Assembly: GCA_021299695.1 (NCBI GenBank)
Contig: JAJTEK010000081.1
Location: 1-36,526, forward strand
Source of the DNA: Pirellula sp.
GTDB lineage: Bacteria > Planctomycetota > Planctomycetia > Pirellulales > Pirellulaceae
Reading direction: 5' to 3'
Length of the DNA: 36,526 bases
The position numbers were made by a program, and so were the translations under genes. The notes under the pieces are model-generated. The model was not told the origin of the DNA, did no database searches, and worked only from the letters and a program-made list of their open reading frames with translations. How positions within the stretch are numbered: the stretch's first letter is position 1; the number at the start of each line of letters is the position of its first letter. Positions 7,634-15,772 of this stretch are shown piece by piece.

Positions 7634-7708
7634 AATCGCTCGTTTGACGGTCGGCATCGAATCGCCCGTATCTACTGGCCCGCATCGAAGACCGGCCTAG
7701 AGGATCCG

Positions 7709-7996
7709 ATGGCACTTACTCCTGCAGATATCCAACGGCTTGCGAAATTGGCTAGGTTGGAAGTATCGCAAGATCGGATCCCGGCAATCCAAGCTGACTT
7801 GAGTCGGATCCTCGAGTTGTTTGAACTTCTGACCCAGGTCGACACGTCGAATGTCGAACCCTTGGTCCATGCGATCGAGATCAGCGATGTGCTGTGTCCA
7901 GACCACGTGGTCGAGTCGCTCAGAGTCCAAGACGTTTTGAGCAACGCTCCGTCCCACGACGAATCGTTCTTCAAAGTTCCACCAGTCTTGGGATAA
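7709..7996 (+). CDS. gatC: Asp-tRNA(Asn)/Glu-tRNA(Gln) amidotransferase subunit C
   Basis: GatC is the small subunit that bridges and stabilises GatA and GatB in the enzyme that amidates misacylated Glu-tRNA(Gln) or Asp-tRNA(Asn). The 95 residues fit the family length. The start (LTPADIQRLAKLARLEVS) is the typical first helix. The middle carries the V-D-T-S-N-V-E-P-L motif, and the tail has LRVQDVLSNAPSHDESFFKVP, the usual R-x-D-x-x-x-x-A-P-x-x-x-x-x-F-F-x-V-P pattern. gatA and gatB are not in the window. The next frame begins about 5 bases after the stop. Confidence 0.93.
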   Translation: MALTPADIQRLAKLARLEVSQDRIPAIQADLSRILELFELLTQVDTSNVEPLVHAIEISDVLCPDHVVESLRVQDVLSNAPSHDESFFKVPPVLG

Positions 7997-8001
7997 CGAT
8001 C

Positions 8002-8821
8002 GTGCGGAGTATTCGATCCTTTCTGAATCTCGATACTCCGGACCTTGCAAAGATCTGGCACTTGCACCATCGAGCTTACGGATCCAAATCCGACTGCACC
8101 GTCGTGGCTTGGGACCATGCAGTGCTTGCGAAGCCCTTTTTTCGCAACGAGCAGTTGCTCATGGCCGAGGACTCATCCGAGGGAATGGTCGGGTTTGCGC
8201 ACTGGGGCAAAAACCCTGAGGCGCAGTGCGTTGGCAAGGACGTAGGGATTTTGCATCGCCTGTGCGTGCGTCCTGGCGAGGATGAGGACGCGATCGCAAG
8301 CGAATTGATCGAAGCGAGCTTGCAGGCGATGAAGCTCGAGGGACACGATCGCTGCGTTGGAATCGGGGCCTTTGACGACAGTATCTTCTACATAGGGGTT
8401 GCCGATGGAGATGGTTATTTAGCTCGGCCATGGGCATGGAGGCTGGTGGCAGAGCGTGGTCTTTGGGCATTGCGATCTGTCGACGTATCAGCTTGTGTCC
8501 AAAACCAAGCCGATGGTCGAGCTGCGGCTTACGATCTGGACCCCGGAGGTTTTCGTTCCTGGTGTGGAGTCTTGGATCGCTCGCATGAGCCTCTCTGCGG
8601 TAGGATCGGACTTGTCCAACGACGATCCGCGGATCGAGCAGTGGATCTATTTGATATCGGAATGTTTGCGGCTTTTGCAGACCGAGCGCAAGCAGATGGT
8701 TCAGGTCGTGATCGATCCGAACATTCCTCAGCATGTGCAGATCTTGCAGCGATTGGGATTTAAGACCAAGCATCATGGCATGGTCATGTCGCGTGAGTTA
8801 TCGCAGTTCGAGGACCAGTAG
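8002..8821 (+). pseudogene. GNAT-like acetyltransferase gene, frameshifted
   Basis: Two plus-strand frames together make one plausible protein of about 270 residues. The first runs from GTG 8002 to about 8462 and holds a GNAT-like centre: an acidic strand (EGMVGFAHWG), then VGILHRLCVRPGEDEDAIASELIEAS, which resembles the acetyl-CoA-binding motif region. The second frame, open to TAG 8819-8821, continues with FGHCDLSTYQLVSKTK and ends VQILQRLGFKTKHHGMVMSREL, a typical GNAT tail. The switch falls near the TTTGGG at about 8463; removing one T would join the halves as ERGLGHCDLSTY. This is either a real frameshift or a base-call error. GTG 8002 lies 5 bases after gatC, suggesting translational coupling. 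Substrate unknown. Confidence 0.6.
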
Positions 8822-8825
8822 TATT

Positions 8826-9065
8826 AGCCGATCGATCGATGCGTTCATTTACCACCGGCATGTCGATCATTCCCAGGAGGGCGGATTGAGGCTTGGACTA
8901 TGGCGCAACGTCGCAGGGAGCATCGCTGATCCCGAGAGCAAAAAGCCGATCTACGAGGTTTTTCGCAAGGCGGGAACTTCGGATTGGCGACAGGCTGCCG
9001 ATCCATTGTTACCCATCACGGGGCTCGATTCATGGGATCAAGTCCTTGAGGCGATTATTCGCTGA
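8826..9065 (+). pseudogene. C-terminal remnant of a larger secreted or metabolic protein
   Basis: From just after the GNAT-like stop to the stop ending at 9065, one frame reads a sensible protein tail: AFIYHRHVDHSQEGGLRLGL, then SKKPIYEVFRKAGTSD and a last helix SWDQVLEAIIR. There is no start codon or N-terminal domain; upstream the same frame lies inside the GNAT-like gene as an unrelated reading. This looks like the last 75 or so residues of a decayed gene. The H-R-x-V-D-H and KKPIYEVFR pattern reminds me of the end of DUF5722-type proteins, which I could not confirm. Confidence 0.4.
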
Positions 9066-9105
9066 TGGGGGTATCGGAACTGACCGGTTTACCCAGGTAA
9101 GAGGT

Positions 9106-9114
9106 GTTATACTT
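9106..9114 (+). promoter_or_regulatory. Extended -10 promoter element before the Gfo/Idh/MocA gene
   Basis: TGT followed directly by TATACT at 9109-9114 matches an extended -10 (TGnTATAAT) element. It lies 55 bases before the ATG at 9169. No good -35 box is seen at 16-18 bases upstream, which is usual for extended -10 promoters. Confidence 0.35.
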
Positions 9115-9168
9115 GGGATGTCCGATTTTTGGACTTCAAACACTCGAACCTAGAAAAGGGTTGGTTTC

Positions 9169-10530
9169 ATGGGTAGAATCAAGAATCCGTCTTCGGTTTC
9201 GCGACGTGGATTTTTAGGTCGCTCCGGGGCGATCGCCACGAGCCTCATCATGGCTCCTGCTGCAGGATATCGTCGTGTATTGGGTGCCAACGATCGACTC
9301 GACATTGGGGCGATCGGTGTGGGAGGGCGCGGTGCGGGAGACTTGGATGCGGTCAGTTCCGAGAACATCGTCGCCCTTTGCGATGTGGACACCACGGTGC
9401 TCGATGGCGCCGGTAGTCGCTTTGCAAATGCGAAGAAGTATTTCGATTATCGGGAGTTGCTCGAACAGACCAAGCTCGACGCGGTGGTGATTGGAACCCC
9501 GGACCATCATCATGCACCGGCGACGGTCCGCGCGTTGCGCCGTGGGCTTCACGTGTACTGCGAGAAGCCGCTGACTCATACGGTCCAGGAGGCTCGGCTT
9601 GTCGCAGCGTTGAGCAAGGAAATGGGAGTCGCGACCCAGATGGGGACTCAGAACCATGAGCATCCGGGTTACTTGAGACTTGTTGAGATTTTGCAAAGCA
9701 ATACCATCGGTGCGGTTCGTGCGGTGCACGTGATCACCGACCGACCAGGCAAGTGGTGGCCGCAGGGAGTCGCTATGCCGGCCGATCGGCCGAGTGTTCC
9801 TGAAAACTTGAAGTGGGACTTGTGGCTTGGACCGGCTCCTTCACGTGACTATCACAGTGCGTTTGCACCGTTTCGTTGGCGCGGATGGTGGGACTATGGA
9901 TGTGGGGCTATCGGCGATATGGCGATCCATTTGATGGACCCGGCGTTTTGGGGATTGAATCTCAGCGGACCGGTGCGAGTGCGCTCTGAGGGTCCCACTC
10001 CCGATGCCCATTGCGCACCGAAGTGGATGCATACGCGATTTGATTTCGCGCAACGAGGTACCATGCCACCGGTCGAGGTCCACTGGTATGAAGGAGAGAC
10101 GAAGCCCGAGGCGAGTGTCGCACGGGATCTACCGATGAACGGCTCGTTATTCGTCGGAGAACTTGGGAAAATCGCTATCGCACACGATGGTATGCCCAAG
10201 ATCATTCCTGCAGATCCCTCCGGTGCGATCACTGCTCCGGAACCGTACCTACCTGCATCGCCAGGGCATCATCGCCAATGGATCGATGCGGCCAAAGGTA
10301 ATGGCAAAACGAGTAGCTCGTTTGACTATGCGGGAGCCTTCACAGAGGTCGTCCTTTTGGGCAATGTAGCTTATCGCACCGGATTGGAGATCGACTACGA
10401 TCCTTCCCTCGGCCGGGTGACCCAAGTCCAGACGACTGCGGCTACTGCCGCGGGGATCGCCGATAGTGGGCTCGATGTGGCCAATGAGTTGCTTGGGAAA
10501 ACTTACCGCAAGGGATGGGAGTTACGCTAG
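9169..10530 (+). CDS. Tat-exported Gfo/Idh/MocA family oxidoreductase
   Basis: Proteins of this family use NAD(P) to oxidise or reduce sugars and related compounds. The 453-residue product begins with a twin-arginine signal (SRRGFLG at 10-16, then a hydrophobic stretch), so it should be exported folded with its cofactor. The Rossmann fold follows with GVGGRGAG (about 51-58) and D-V-D at the end of the next strands. GTPDHHH, then CEKPL, is the family's catalytic-domain signature, and the C-terminal alpha/beta domain follows. Many paralogues of this secreted type occur in planctomycetes, where they are thought to act on sugars of complex polysaccharides. No sugar-related neighbour is present, and the substrate is unknown. 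It follows a remnant and precedes convergent rarD, so it is probably monocistronic. Confidence 0.9.
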   Translation: MGRIKNPSSVSRRGFLGRSGAIATSLIMAPAAGYRRVLGANDRLDIGAIGVGGRGAGDLDAVSSENIVALCDVDTTVLDGAGSRFANAKKYFDYRELLEQTKLDAVVIGTPDHHHAPATVRALRRGLHVYCEKPLTHTVQEARLVAALSKEMGVATQMGTQNHEHPGYLRLVEILQSNTIGAVRAVHVITDRPGKWWPQGVAMPADRPSVPENLKWDLWLGPAPSRDYHSAFAPFRWRGWWDYGCGAIGDMAIHLMDPAFWGLNLSGPVRVRSEGPTPDAHCAPKWMHTRFDFAQRGTMPPVEVHWYEGETKPEASVARDLPMNGSLFVGELGKIAIAHDGMPKIIPADPSGAITAPEPYLPASPGHHRQWIDAAKGNGKTSSSFDYAGAFTEVVLLGNVAYRTGLEIDYDPSLGRVTQVQTTAATAAGIADSGLDVANELLGKTYRKGWELR

Positions 10531-10561
10531 GGTGAGCGCCGGCTAGGGGCTTTTTGATGAG

Positions 10562-11452
10562 TTAGAGTCTCTCGGTATCGGTTGCACTCGCCGTTAGTTT
10601 TTGTTTTTGAGCGTTGAGCCAAGAGTTGAGGCTGAAGATCGCCAGTGCGATCCAGACGCATTGGAAGCCCAGGAGTCGCCATGTTTGGATCGGTTCACCG
10701 TCGAGGAATGCACCGATTGCAAATTGGATCGAAGGTCCGATGTATTGGAGCATTCCCATGGCCACAAGGGGAATGCGTTTGCTTGCTGAGGCAAACAAAA
10801 GCAAGGGTATGGTCGTGATCGGGCCACCGAGTGCGAGCAGCCCGAAGGTGCTTGCGGTATAGCTTTCGGACTGGTCGATCCAAGCGTGCGTCAGATAACC
10901 GAAGGCGATGGGAGCTAGGATTGCCGTTTCCAACCCGAGTCCTGCGACGGCAGAGAGTTTCGTCTGTTTTTTGACTACTCCGTAGAGAGCAAAGGAGCAG
11001 GCAAGGGCCAGAGAGACCCACAAGCGTTCGCTCGACAGGGCGCTGAACAGGAGTCCTACTGCAGCGATTAGGACGGCTAGCCACTGGATCAGGTTGAGTT
11101 TTTCATGGAAGAACAGGACCCCGAGCAGTACGCTAAACAGGGGGTTCATGAAGTAACCCAGGCTGCTATCGACGACGGCTTGGTTGAGAACAGCCCAGAT
11201 GAAGACCAACCAGTTGATGCTGATGAGGACTGCAGCCAGCGCTGCTAGGGCCATTCGTTTTCGGTTGGCGAGTGTTTGACGGATTTCGTCCCATTGGCTC
11301 AGTAGGCCGATGCACAGTACGAGAGTTAGCAGGGACCAGAGGATCCGGTGGCCGATAATTTCCACCGGATCTTTGACGTGTTTGAGCAATCTCCAATAGA
11401 GAGGGAAAATACCCCAGAGAACAAACGCCGCTAGGGCTTGGAGGTAGTACAA
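10562..11452 (-). CDS. rarD: RarD-type EamA family transporter
   Basis: This 296-residue inner membrane protein has about ten hydrophobic segments in two EamA halves. It carries typical RarD features: WGIFPLYWRLLKH in the first segment, HRILWSL, NWLVFIWAVN-like sequence in the fourth and SLGYFMNPLFSVLLG in the next. The family is named for chloramphenicol-sensitive RarD; substrates are largely unknown. The likely start is TTG at 11450-11452, a single base after the stop of the S46 peptidase gene. There is no better start just upstream, so translation is probably coupled to that gene. The 3' end faces the Gfo/Idh/MocA gene. Confidence 0.88.
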   Translation of the reverse strand: MYYLQALAAFVLWGIFPLYWRLLKHVKDPVEIIGHRILWSLLTLVLCIGLLSQWDEIRQTLANRKRMALAALAAVLISINWLVFIWAVLNQAVVDSSLGYFMNPLFSVLLGVLFFHEKLNLIQWLAVLIAAVGLLFSALSSERLWVSLALACSFALYGVVKKQTKLSAVAGLGLETAILAPIAFGYLTHAWIDQSESYTASTFGLLALGGPITTIPLLLFASASKRIPLVAMGMLQYIGPSIQFAIGAFLDGEPIQTWRLLGFQCVWIALAIFSLNSWLNAQKQKLTASATDTERL

Positions 11453-11453
11453 A

Positions 11454-13547
11454 CTATTTCCCCATTTGGTCGGCTAGATGGCCTGCTTGGTAGATCTTTC
11501 GCATGGCTTCGAGAACCCCGGCGATGTGGACCGATACCGAGCGGGCTTGTTGATCGGAGTAGTAGAAATCCCCGGGTAGGCTTTCGATGTTTCCGTCGAA
11601 GATGATCCCTACCATGGCACCATCGCGAGAGACGACAGGGGATCCGGAGTTGCCCCCGATGATGTCGGCCGTCGAGACGAAGTTGAAGGGAGTATCGGGA
11701 TTCAGGGAGTCTTTGGCTGCGTGCCAGCTTTTGGGGAGAACCCAGGGGTCTTTTTGGAGGTGAACTTTTTCGTGTTCGAAGGCTCCGCCGAGTTTGGTGT
11801 GAGCCGGGATGGCTTTGCCTTTGCTTTGGTATCCCGAAACGGCACCGTAAGAGAGTCGCAGGGTGAAGGTCGCGTCGGGATAAACCGAATCGCCACCGGC
11901 GGCGAATTTCGCTTCGGTGACTTTTGCGTAGGCTTGACGTTCTTGTTCATCGATCGCTTCGGTCGCTTCGCGGATTTTGCGGTATTCGGGTTCGAGGCTG
12001 CGAAGCAGTACGACCAGCGGATCGGTGGAATTTTTGATCCCCTCGAGGCCTTGTTTGGCTAGTTCTTTGCGTCCTTGTGCGGTGTGGAGTTTGGTTCCAG
12101 CGATGATTTCCGCGGCGCGGGTGCGTGGATTTTTTCCGGCCAGGACGGATTGAACCAGGGGGTCGTTGCCTCCACGGTCTTCGACCAATCGAGAGAGTTC
12201 ATCGGCTAGGAGCGCTCGTTCGAGATCTTCGTAGACGGGGACTTCGGAGAAGAGTTCTTGTTCGAGAGACTGCCGAGCGCTATCTCGGAATTCGCGGAGT
12301 CGTTGTGCGCTGGGTTTGGTGTCCTCGGTAGCCATGAGGACGATTTTTTCGGCGAAGCCTGTCAGTTGGGTTCGCAGCGAAGCGGACTTCAGGACCATAT
12401 CGCGCCGTTTGGATTGCAGATCGCCGATGGTCTCCCAGGCTTTGGCAAGGCCTGCGAGTTTAGGGTCGGCTTGTAGGGTTTTGAAGATGTCTTGTTCGTT
12501 CTTGCGTTTTGCTTCGATGAACGAAGGGTCTTGGATCCCCGCGAGCATACCGGTGTACGCTTTTCGGGAGTTTTGAACACCGAACAGATCGTCTCTTCCG
12601 CGTCGGGTTTGTTCGGGTCCCTCGAGGCCGTATTGCTGCAGGGCGATCTCGCGTCGGCGGAGTAGATTGAGGGTACGAGGAAGAGCTGTATCGCGTTGGA
12701 ATTCGACGGCATCGGAGGTCAAGATACGTCGGGTGCGTCCAGGGTTTCCGGAAACGAAAACCAGGTCGCCGTCTTTGGCGCCATCGGGATCCATTTTCAG
12801 GAAGTGATCGATTTTGGCCGGTTTGCCGTCTTCGTAGACGCGAAACAGGGTCACATCGAGGCAGTACCGGGGGTATTCAAAGTTGTCCGCGTCTCCTCCG
12901 AAGAAAGCCGAGGCGGCTTCAGGGGCCCAGACCAATCGAACATCGGTGTATTTCTTGTAGCGGTAAAGATGGTATCGCCCACCGCCGTAGAGCGTGACGA
13001 CATCGCTTCGTAGGCCGGTTTTATCGAGGGACTCTTTTTCGATTTGAGCCATCGTCGCTTGGCGAGCTTTGAAGGCGTCGGCGGGAGCCATGTCAGCTCT
13101 GACCGCTTCGTTGACCTTGGCCGTGACATCTTCGATGCTGATGAGTTGATTGAGCTCCAGGTCCGTTGCTGGGATTTCTTCTTGGAGAGATTTTGCCAAG
13201 AAGCCGTCTTCGTTGTAGTTGTGTTCGGCCGTCGAGAGTTTGAAGAGAGTGTCTGCTGCGACGTGGTGGTTGGTCAGGACCAAACCGTTGGAGGAGACAA
13301 ACGAGGCCGAGCCCCCGGAGTTGAATCGAACGCTCGAGAGCATGACGTGGTCGACCCAGGCCTGGGTCGGTTCGAATTGGTACTTTGAGGCGAGTTGTTT
13401 TTTGGGTAGTGCATTGAAGAGCCACATTCCTTCGTCGCACTGAGCTGCGGTGGGCACGAGAGATGCGGCGATGGCCACAGCGCACGCGAGGCGTTGGATG
13501 AGCTTGGTGGATTTAGGATTGGACGATTGAAGATTGGTTTGGGGCAT
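11454..13547 (-). CDS. S46 family dipeptidyl-peptidase (DPP7/DPP11-like)
   Basis: S46 peptidases are periplasmic serine peptidases that remove dipeptides from peptide N-termini. The 697-residue length fits the family. A signal peptide lies at about 16-37. The chymotrypsin-like triad is visible: H95 in LTNHHVA, D231 in YCLDVTLF and S634 in GGNSGSPVV, with a long helical insert between D and S as in DPP7/DPP11. The residue that decides hydrophobic (DPP7) or acidic (DPP11) preference cannot be fixed by eye. The enzyme suggests growth on peptides. rarD starts one base after its stop, so the pair probably shares a transcript; a peptide or amino-acid export role for RarD would only be a guess. Confidence 0.92.
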   Translation of the reverse strand: MPQTNLQSSNPKSTKLIQRLACAVAIAASLVPTAAQCDEGMWLFNALPKKQLASKYQFEPTQAWVDHVMLSSVRFNSGGSASFVSSNGLVLTNHHVAADTLFKLSTAEHNYNEDGFLAKSLQEEIPATDLELNQLISIEDVTAKVNEAVRADMAPADAFKARQATMAQIEKESLDKTGLRSDVVTLYGGGRYHLYRYKKYTDVRLVWAPEAASAFFGGDADNFEYPRYCLDVTLFRVYEDGKPAKIDHFLKMDPDGAKDGDLVFVSGNPGRTRRILTSDAVEFQRDTALPRTLNLLRRREIALQQYGLEGPEQTRRGRDDLFGVQNSRKAYTGMLAGIQDPSFIEAKRKNEQDIFKTLQADPKLAGLAKAWETIGDLQSKRRDMVLKSASLRTQLTGFAEKIVLMATEDTKPSAQRLREFRDSARQSLEQELFSEVPVYEDLERALLADELSRLVEDRGGNDPLVQSVLAGKNPRTRAAEIIAGTKLHTAQGRKELAKQGLEGIKNSTDPLVVLLRSLEPEYRKIREATEAIDEQERQAYAKVTEAKFAAGGDSVYPDATFTLRLSYGAVSGYQSKGKAIPAHTKLGGAFEHEKVHLQKDPWVLPKSWHAAKDSLNPDTPFNFVSTADIIGGNSGSPVVSRDGAMVGIIFDGNIESLPGDFYYSDQQARSVSVHIAGVLEAMRKIYQAGHLADQMGK

Positions 13548-13888
13548 TGATGGACCTCTTGGAGGAAAACAGATAGATTCAACGAGGATAGAAAGCTTCA
13601 GCGCAGACGGTTGCTGAAAACAGGCTTACTGTAACCAAGAAACCCGAGTTGGTCACCTGCATTCAGAGAGCAACTGGGGTAGGAAAGGCAGATTGACTTG
13701 CCTGGGGGGAACCTCGCCTGAGCCGTTTGAAGTTGCGCGGTTTTGGCTTTTATCGGACTCGATGCGGTATCTTCGAGGACCAGTACGAGTATTTCTAAAG
13801 CGGAGTACGAGTACGAAAAGCCAGGGAAAAGATCGATTGAAACTCTGAAACATGCGAATATCGCAACTTCAAAGCCTGGGCCGGAGGG
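13548..13888. other. 341-base intergenic stretch with a dispersed repeat
   Basis: The stretch lies upstream of the S46 peptidase gene and downstream of a small lipoprotein gene, both on the minus strand, so it should hold the peptidase promoter. I could not pick one out. It holds copies of the GTACGAGTAC repeat at 13781-13816 and no credible gene. Confidence 0.5.
13781..13816. repeat. GTACGAGTAC-type dispersed repeat, second locus
   Basis: CAGTACGAGTA at 13781-13791 and GAGTACGAGTACGA at 13803-13816 repeat the same words seen at 586-683. Both loci lie between genes. This supports a dispersed intergenic repeat in this genome. Confidence 0.55.
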
Positions 13889-14392
13889 TTATTCCCCAGG
13901 GTCGGGAGAGCCGTTCGGATCGGTCGGAATCTCGTCGTGTCCGTGGTCTTTGTCGTTTTTACCGATGGGGTCCGCCCCGGCGACGACCAATCGGATCTTG
14001 TTTGGACCGCCTGGTTCGACGCTCATGGTCAATTCGCTGGTGTTGTAGGAAGCGTGTTTTCGATGGACGACTCCCATGGTGCTCGGCCGGTAGTTGGGGA
14101 TGTCTTCGACGGGTATCATTTGAATGACAACGACTCGGTGCTGGCCAGCGATGGCGCCGTCGTTTTCCCGATAGGTCGTTAGGCGAAACGAACCGTCTTT
14201 GTTGATCGATCCGGTCGCCTGGACCGATTTGCCGAGGGCTTTGGTTTCGACGATTCCAACTTTAACCGGCGAGCCATCTTTGAAGACGACCTGGCCTTCG
14301 ACTTCGTAGGTTTTGAGTCGGCCGGAATTGCAACCGAGGGCAAAGGCAGCTAGGAGTGTTGCAAGCCAGACGAGGGGCCGTAGTTGGTTCAT
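13889..14392 (-). CDS. Small lipoprotein with a carboxypeptidase-regulatory-like fold
   Basis: The 167-residue product has a lipoprotein signal: a hydrophobic stretch ends in FALGC, so C21 would be lipidated. The mature part opens with YEVEGQVVFKDGSPVKVGIVE, a strand pattern typical of carboxypeptidase-regulatory-like or transthyretin-like domains, and INKDGSFRL follows. A charged His/Asp-rich tail (HGHDE...) ends it. Such small lipoproteins often follow DUF1559 genes in planctomycetes, and here the start lies 12 bases after the DUF1559 stop, implying one transcript. Function unknown; a structural cell-envelope role is a guess. Confidence 0.82.
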   Translation of the reverse strand: MNQLRPLVWLATLLAAFALGCNSGRLKTYEVEGQVVFKDGSPVKVGIVETKALGKSVQATGSINKDGSFRLTTYRENDGAIAGQHRVVVIQMIPVEDIPNYRPSTMGVVHRKHASYNTSELTMSVEPGGPNKIRLVVAGADPIGKNDKDHGHDEIPTDPNGSPDPGE

Positions 14393-14404
14393 ATCGTATG
14401 GTTG

Positions 14405-15445
14405 TTATTCGATGTCCGAGATCGGTTGGCCATCGTTTCGGTTGCAAAGGCGACCGAGCGTGTCGGTATCGATGCTGGCGCTGATGGCTCGGACGCTTCC
14501 GTCTGCCAGAGCGAATTGGCAAAGCCCTCCGTGCCAACTGCCCCAACTGACCAGATCATTGCCAGTGGCTCGGGGATCTCTGGCGATTGGAACTGCAGGT
14601 CCCCCGATGCGGGCGAAGTTGTAGAGGTTATCGCCGTTGAAGATAAAGGCGTCTTCTGGGGACTGCTTGAGTTTGCCCATAGGGACGTGCATTTCACCGA
14701 CGAGGAAGGTATTGCTCATTCCGTCGTAGACATTCTTCGAAGAGATGCGATCTTCCCAGCCGACCGGTCTGTTGTTCGTGCATTTCGGGCGGCTTGAGAT
14801 GATGATGCCAGTGCCATTGCCGCCGTAGTTGTAATCGGTCGGTAGGCCGGAGGAACCTGGAGATAGATCACCATGATTGGCACCATAATCACCGAGGGCA
14901 CCGGCGACGTTGGCTACATCGCTGAAGATCGGGTATCGGCATCCGCAGGGTAGGGTCACCCAGCGGGTACCGCCGTTGACGAGGTTTCCGAGCCCGATGG
15001 TATCGTCGGAGGATCGTCGTGATGGACAGTGGTAGGAGGTTGGCGATGCGGTTCGGACCTCATCGGAGTGTGAGCTATAGGGGATCGAATAATCCCAGCG
15101 TTGTTCCAACGAATTGGATTCAAGGTAGGGCATGATCCGAACGAGCCAAGTCGTTTCGTTTCCGCCACAGGATCTCGAGGCCGAGTCTCCTGGTCGAGGT
15201 TGATAGCGAGCCGGCGGGTAGCATTTGAAGGCGGCGTGGAAGTTGTCGGTTGCCAGTTGGATTTGGTGGAGGTTGTTTTTGCAGCTCATCGATCGGGCCG
15301 CTTCGCGGGCAGCTTGGACCGCCGGCAGGAGCAATCCGACGAGGACTCCGATAATGGCGATTACGACTAGGAGTTCGACCAGGGTAAAGCCCAGGCGAGG
15401 GCCGGTTCGGGAAAAACGGTTTTCTGGATTGGGAATCGAATTCAT
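14405..15445 (-). CDS. DUF1559 protein with type IV pilin-like N-terminus
   Basis: The 346-residue product starts with a short basic leader, then GFTLVELLVVIAIIGVL, the prepilin cleavage motif and hydrophobic helix. Cleavage is expected before F of GF|TLVEL. It continues with LLPAVQAAREAARSMSCKNN and ends with WHGGLCQFALADGSVR. There His and Asp-Gly are nine residues apart, the H-X9-DG signature of the planctomycete pseudopilin-like DUF1559 family. Such proteins are very numerous in planctomycetes and are thought to be exported to the cell surface. The start is ATG at 15443-15445 with an AAGGA-type ribosome site just upstream. A nested hairpin sits in the likely 5' leader. The lipoprotein gene follows. 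Confidence 0.95.
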   Translation of the reverse strand: MNSIPNPENRFSRTGPRLGFTLVELLVVIAIIGVLVGLLLPAVQAAREAARSMSCKNNLHQIQLATDNFHAAFKCYPPARYQPRPGDSASRSCGGNETTWLVRIMPYLESNSLEQRWDYSIPYSSHSDEVRTASPTSYHCPSRRSSDDTIGLGNLVNGGTRWVTLPCGCRYPIFSDVANVAGALGDYGANHGDLSPGSSGLPTDYNYGGNGTGIIISSRPKCTNNRPVGWEDRISSKNVYDGMSNTFLVGEMHVPMGKLKQSPEDAFIFNGDNLYNFARIGGPAVPIARDPRATGNDLVSWGSWHGGLCQFALADGSVRAISASIDTDTLGRLCNRNDGQPISDIE

Positions 15446-15473
15446 GGATGTTTCCTTTTTGGAATCGCTCTAC

Positions 15474-15522
15474 AAGCGGCTCGACGCCCCAGCGGGAGGC
15501 AAACCTCCCGAATCGGCCGCTT
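15474..15522 (-). promoter_or_regulatory. Nested hairpin in the DUF1559 5' leader
   Basis: Outer stem AAGCGGC (15474-15480) pairs with GCCGCTT (15516-15522). Inner stem CGGGAGG (15493-15499) pairs with CCTCCCG (15504-15510) around a 4-base loop. It ends about 29 bases upstream of the DUF1559 start. It may protect or regulate the mRNA; there is no T tract to make it a terminator. Confidence 0.4.
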
Positions 15523-15702
15523 CGACGCGCCCCTTTAGTATCGGTCGAAGGGGTTTTCCGAGCAAATTCCATTTGCGGAATTCCCGGCTCTGAGTGGAAA
15601 AAACAGGGCTAAACCCATCGTTTTTTACCTGGTCCCAAGCCGAAATCTCGTTTTCGGGGCACTTTGGGCTAGATCGGTGCCTGGAGCTTTTCTGGAAAAG
15701 TC

Positions 15703-15732
15703 TTGAACATTCCTCCGGTGGTATCGTACTAT
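15703..15732 (+). promoter_or_regulatory. Candidate sigma70-type promoter for the Cys/His-rich protein
   Basis: TTGAAC at 15703-15708 and TACTAT at 15727-15732 are 18 bases apart, 40 bases before the ATG at 15773. Both boxes are close to consensus. Confidence 0.45.
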
Positions 15733-15772
15733 AGGGAACTCTAGGGCAGTTCGTTTTATCCCGAAGAATCGC

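Larger units (their letters stand above)
15446..15772. other. Divergent intergenic region with a nested hairpin and a promoter
   Basis: This 327-base region separates the minus-strand DUF1559 gene from a plus-strand small membrane protein. It holds the hairpin at 15474-15522 (DUF1559 leader) and a candidate plus-strand promoter at 15703-15732. No gene is seen. Confidence 0.55.
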
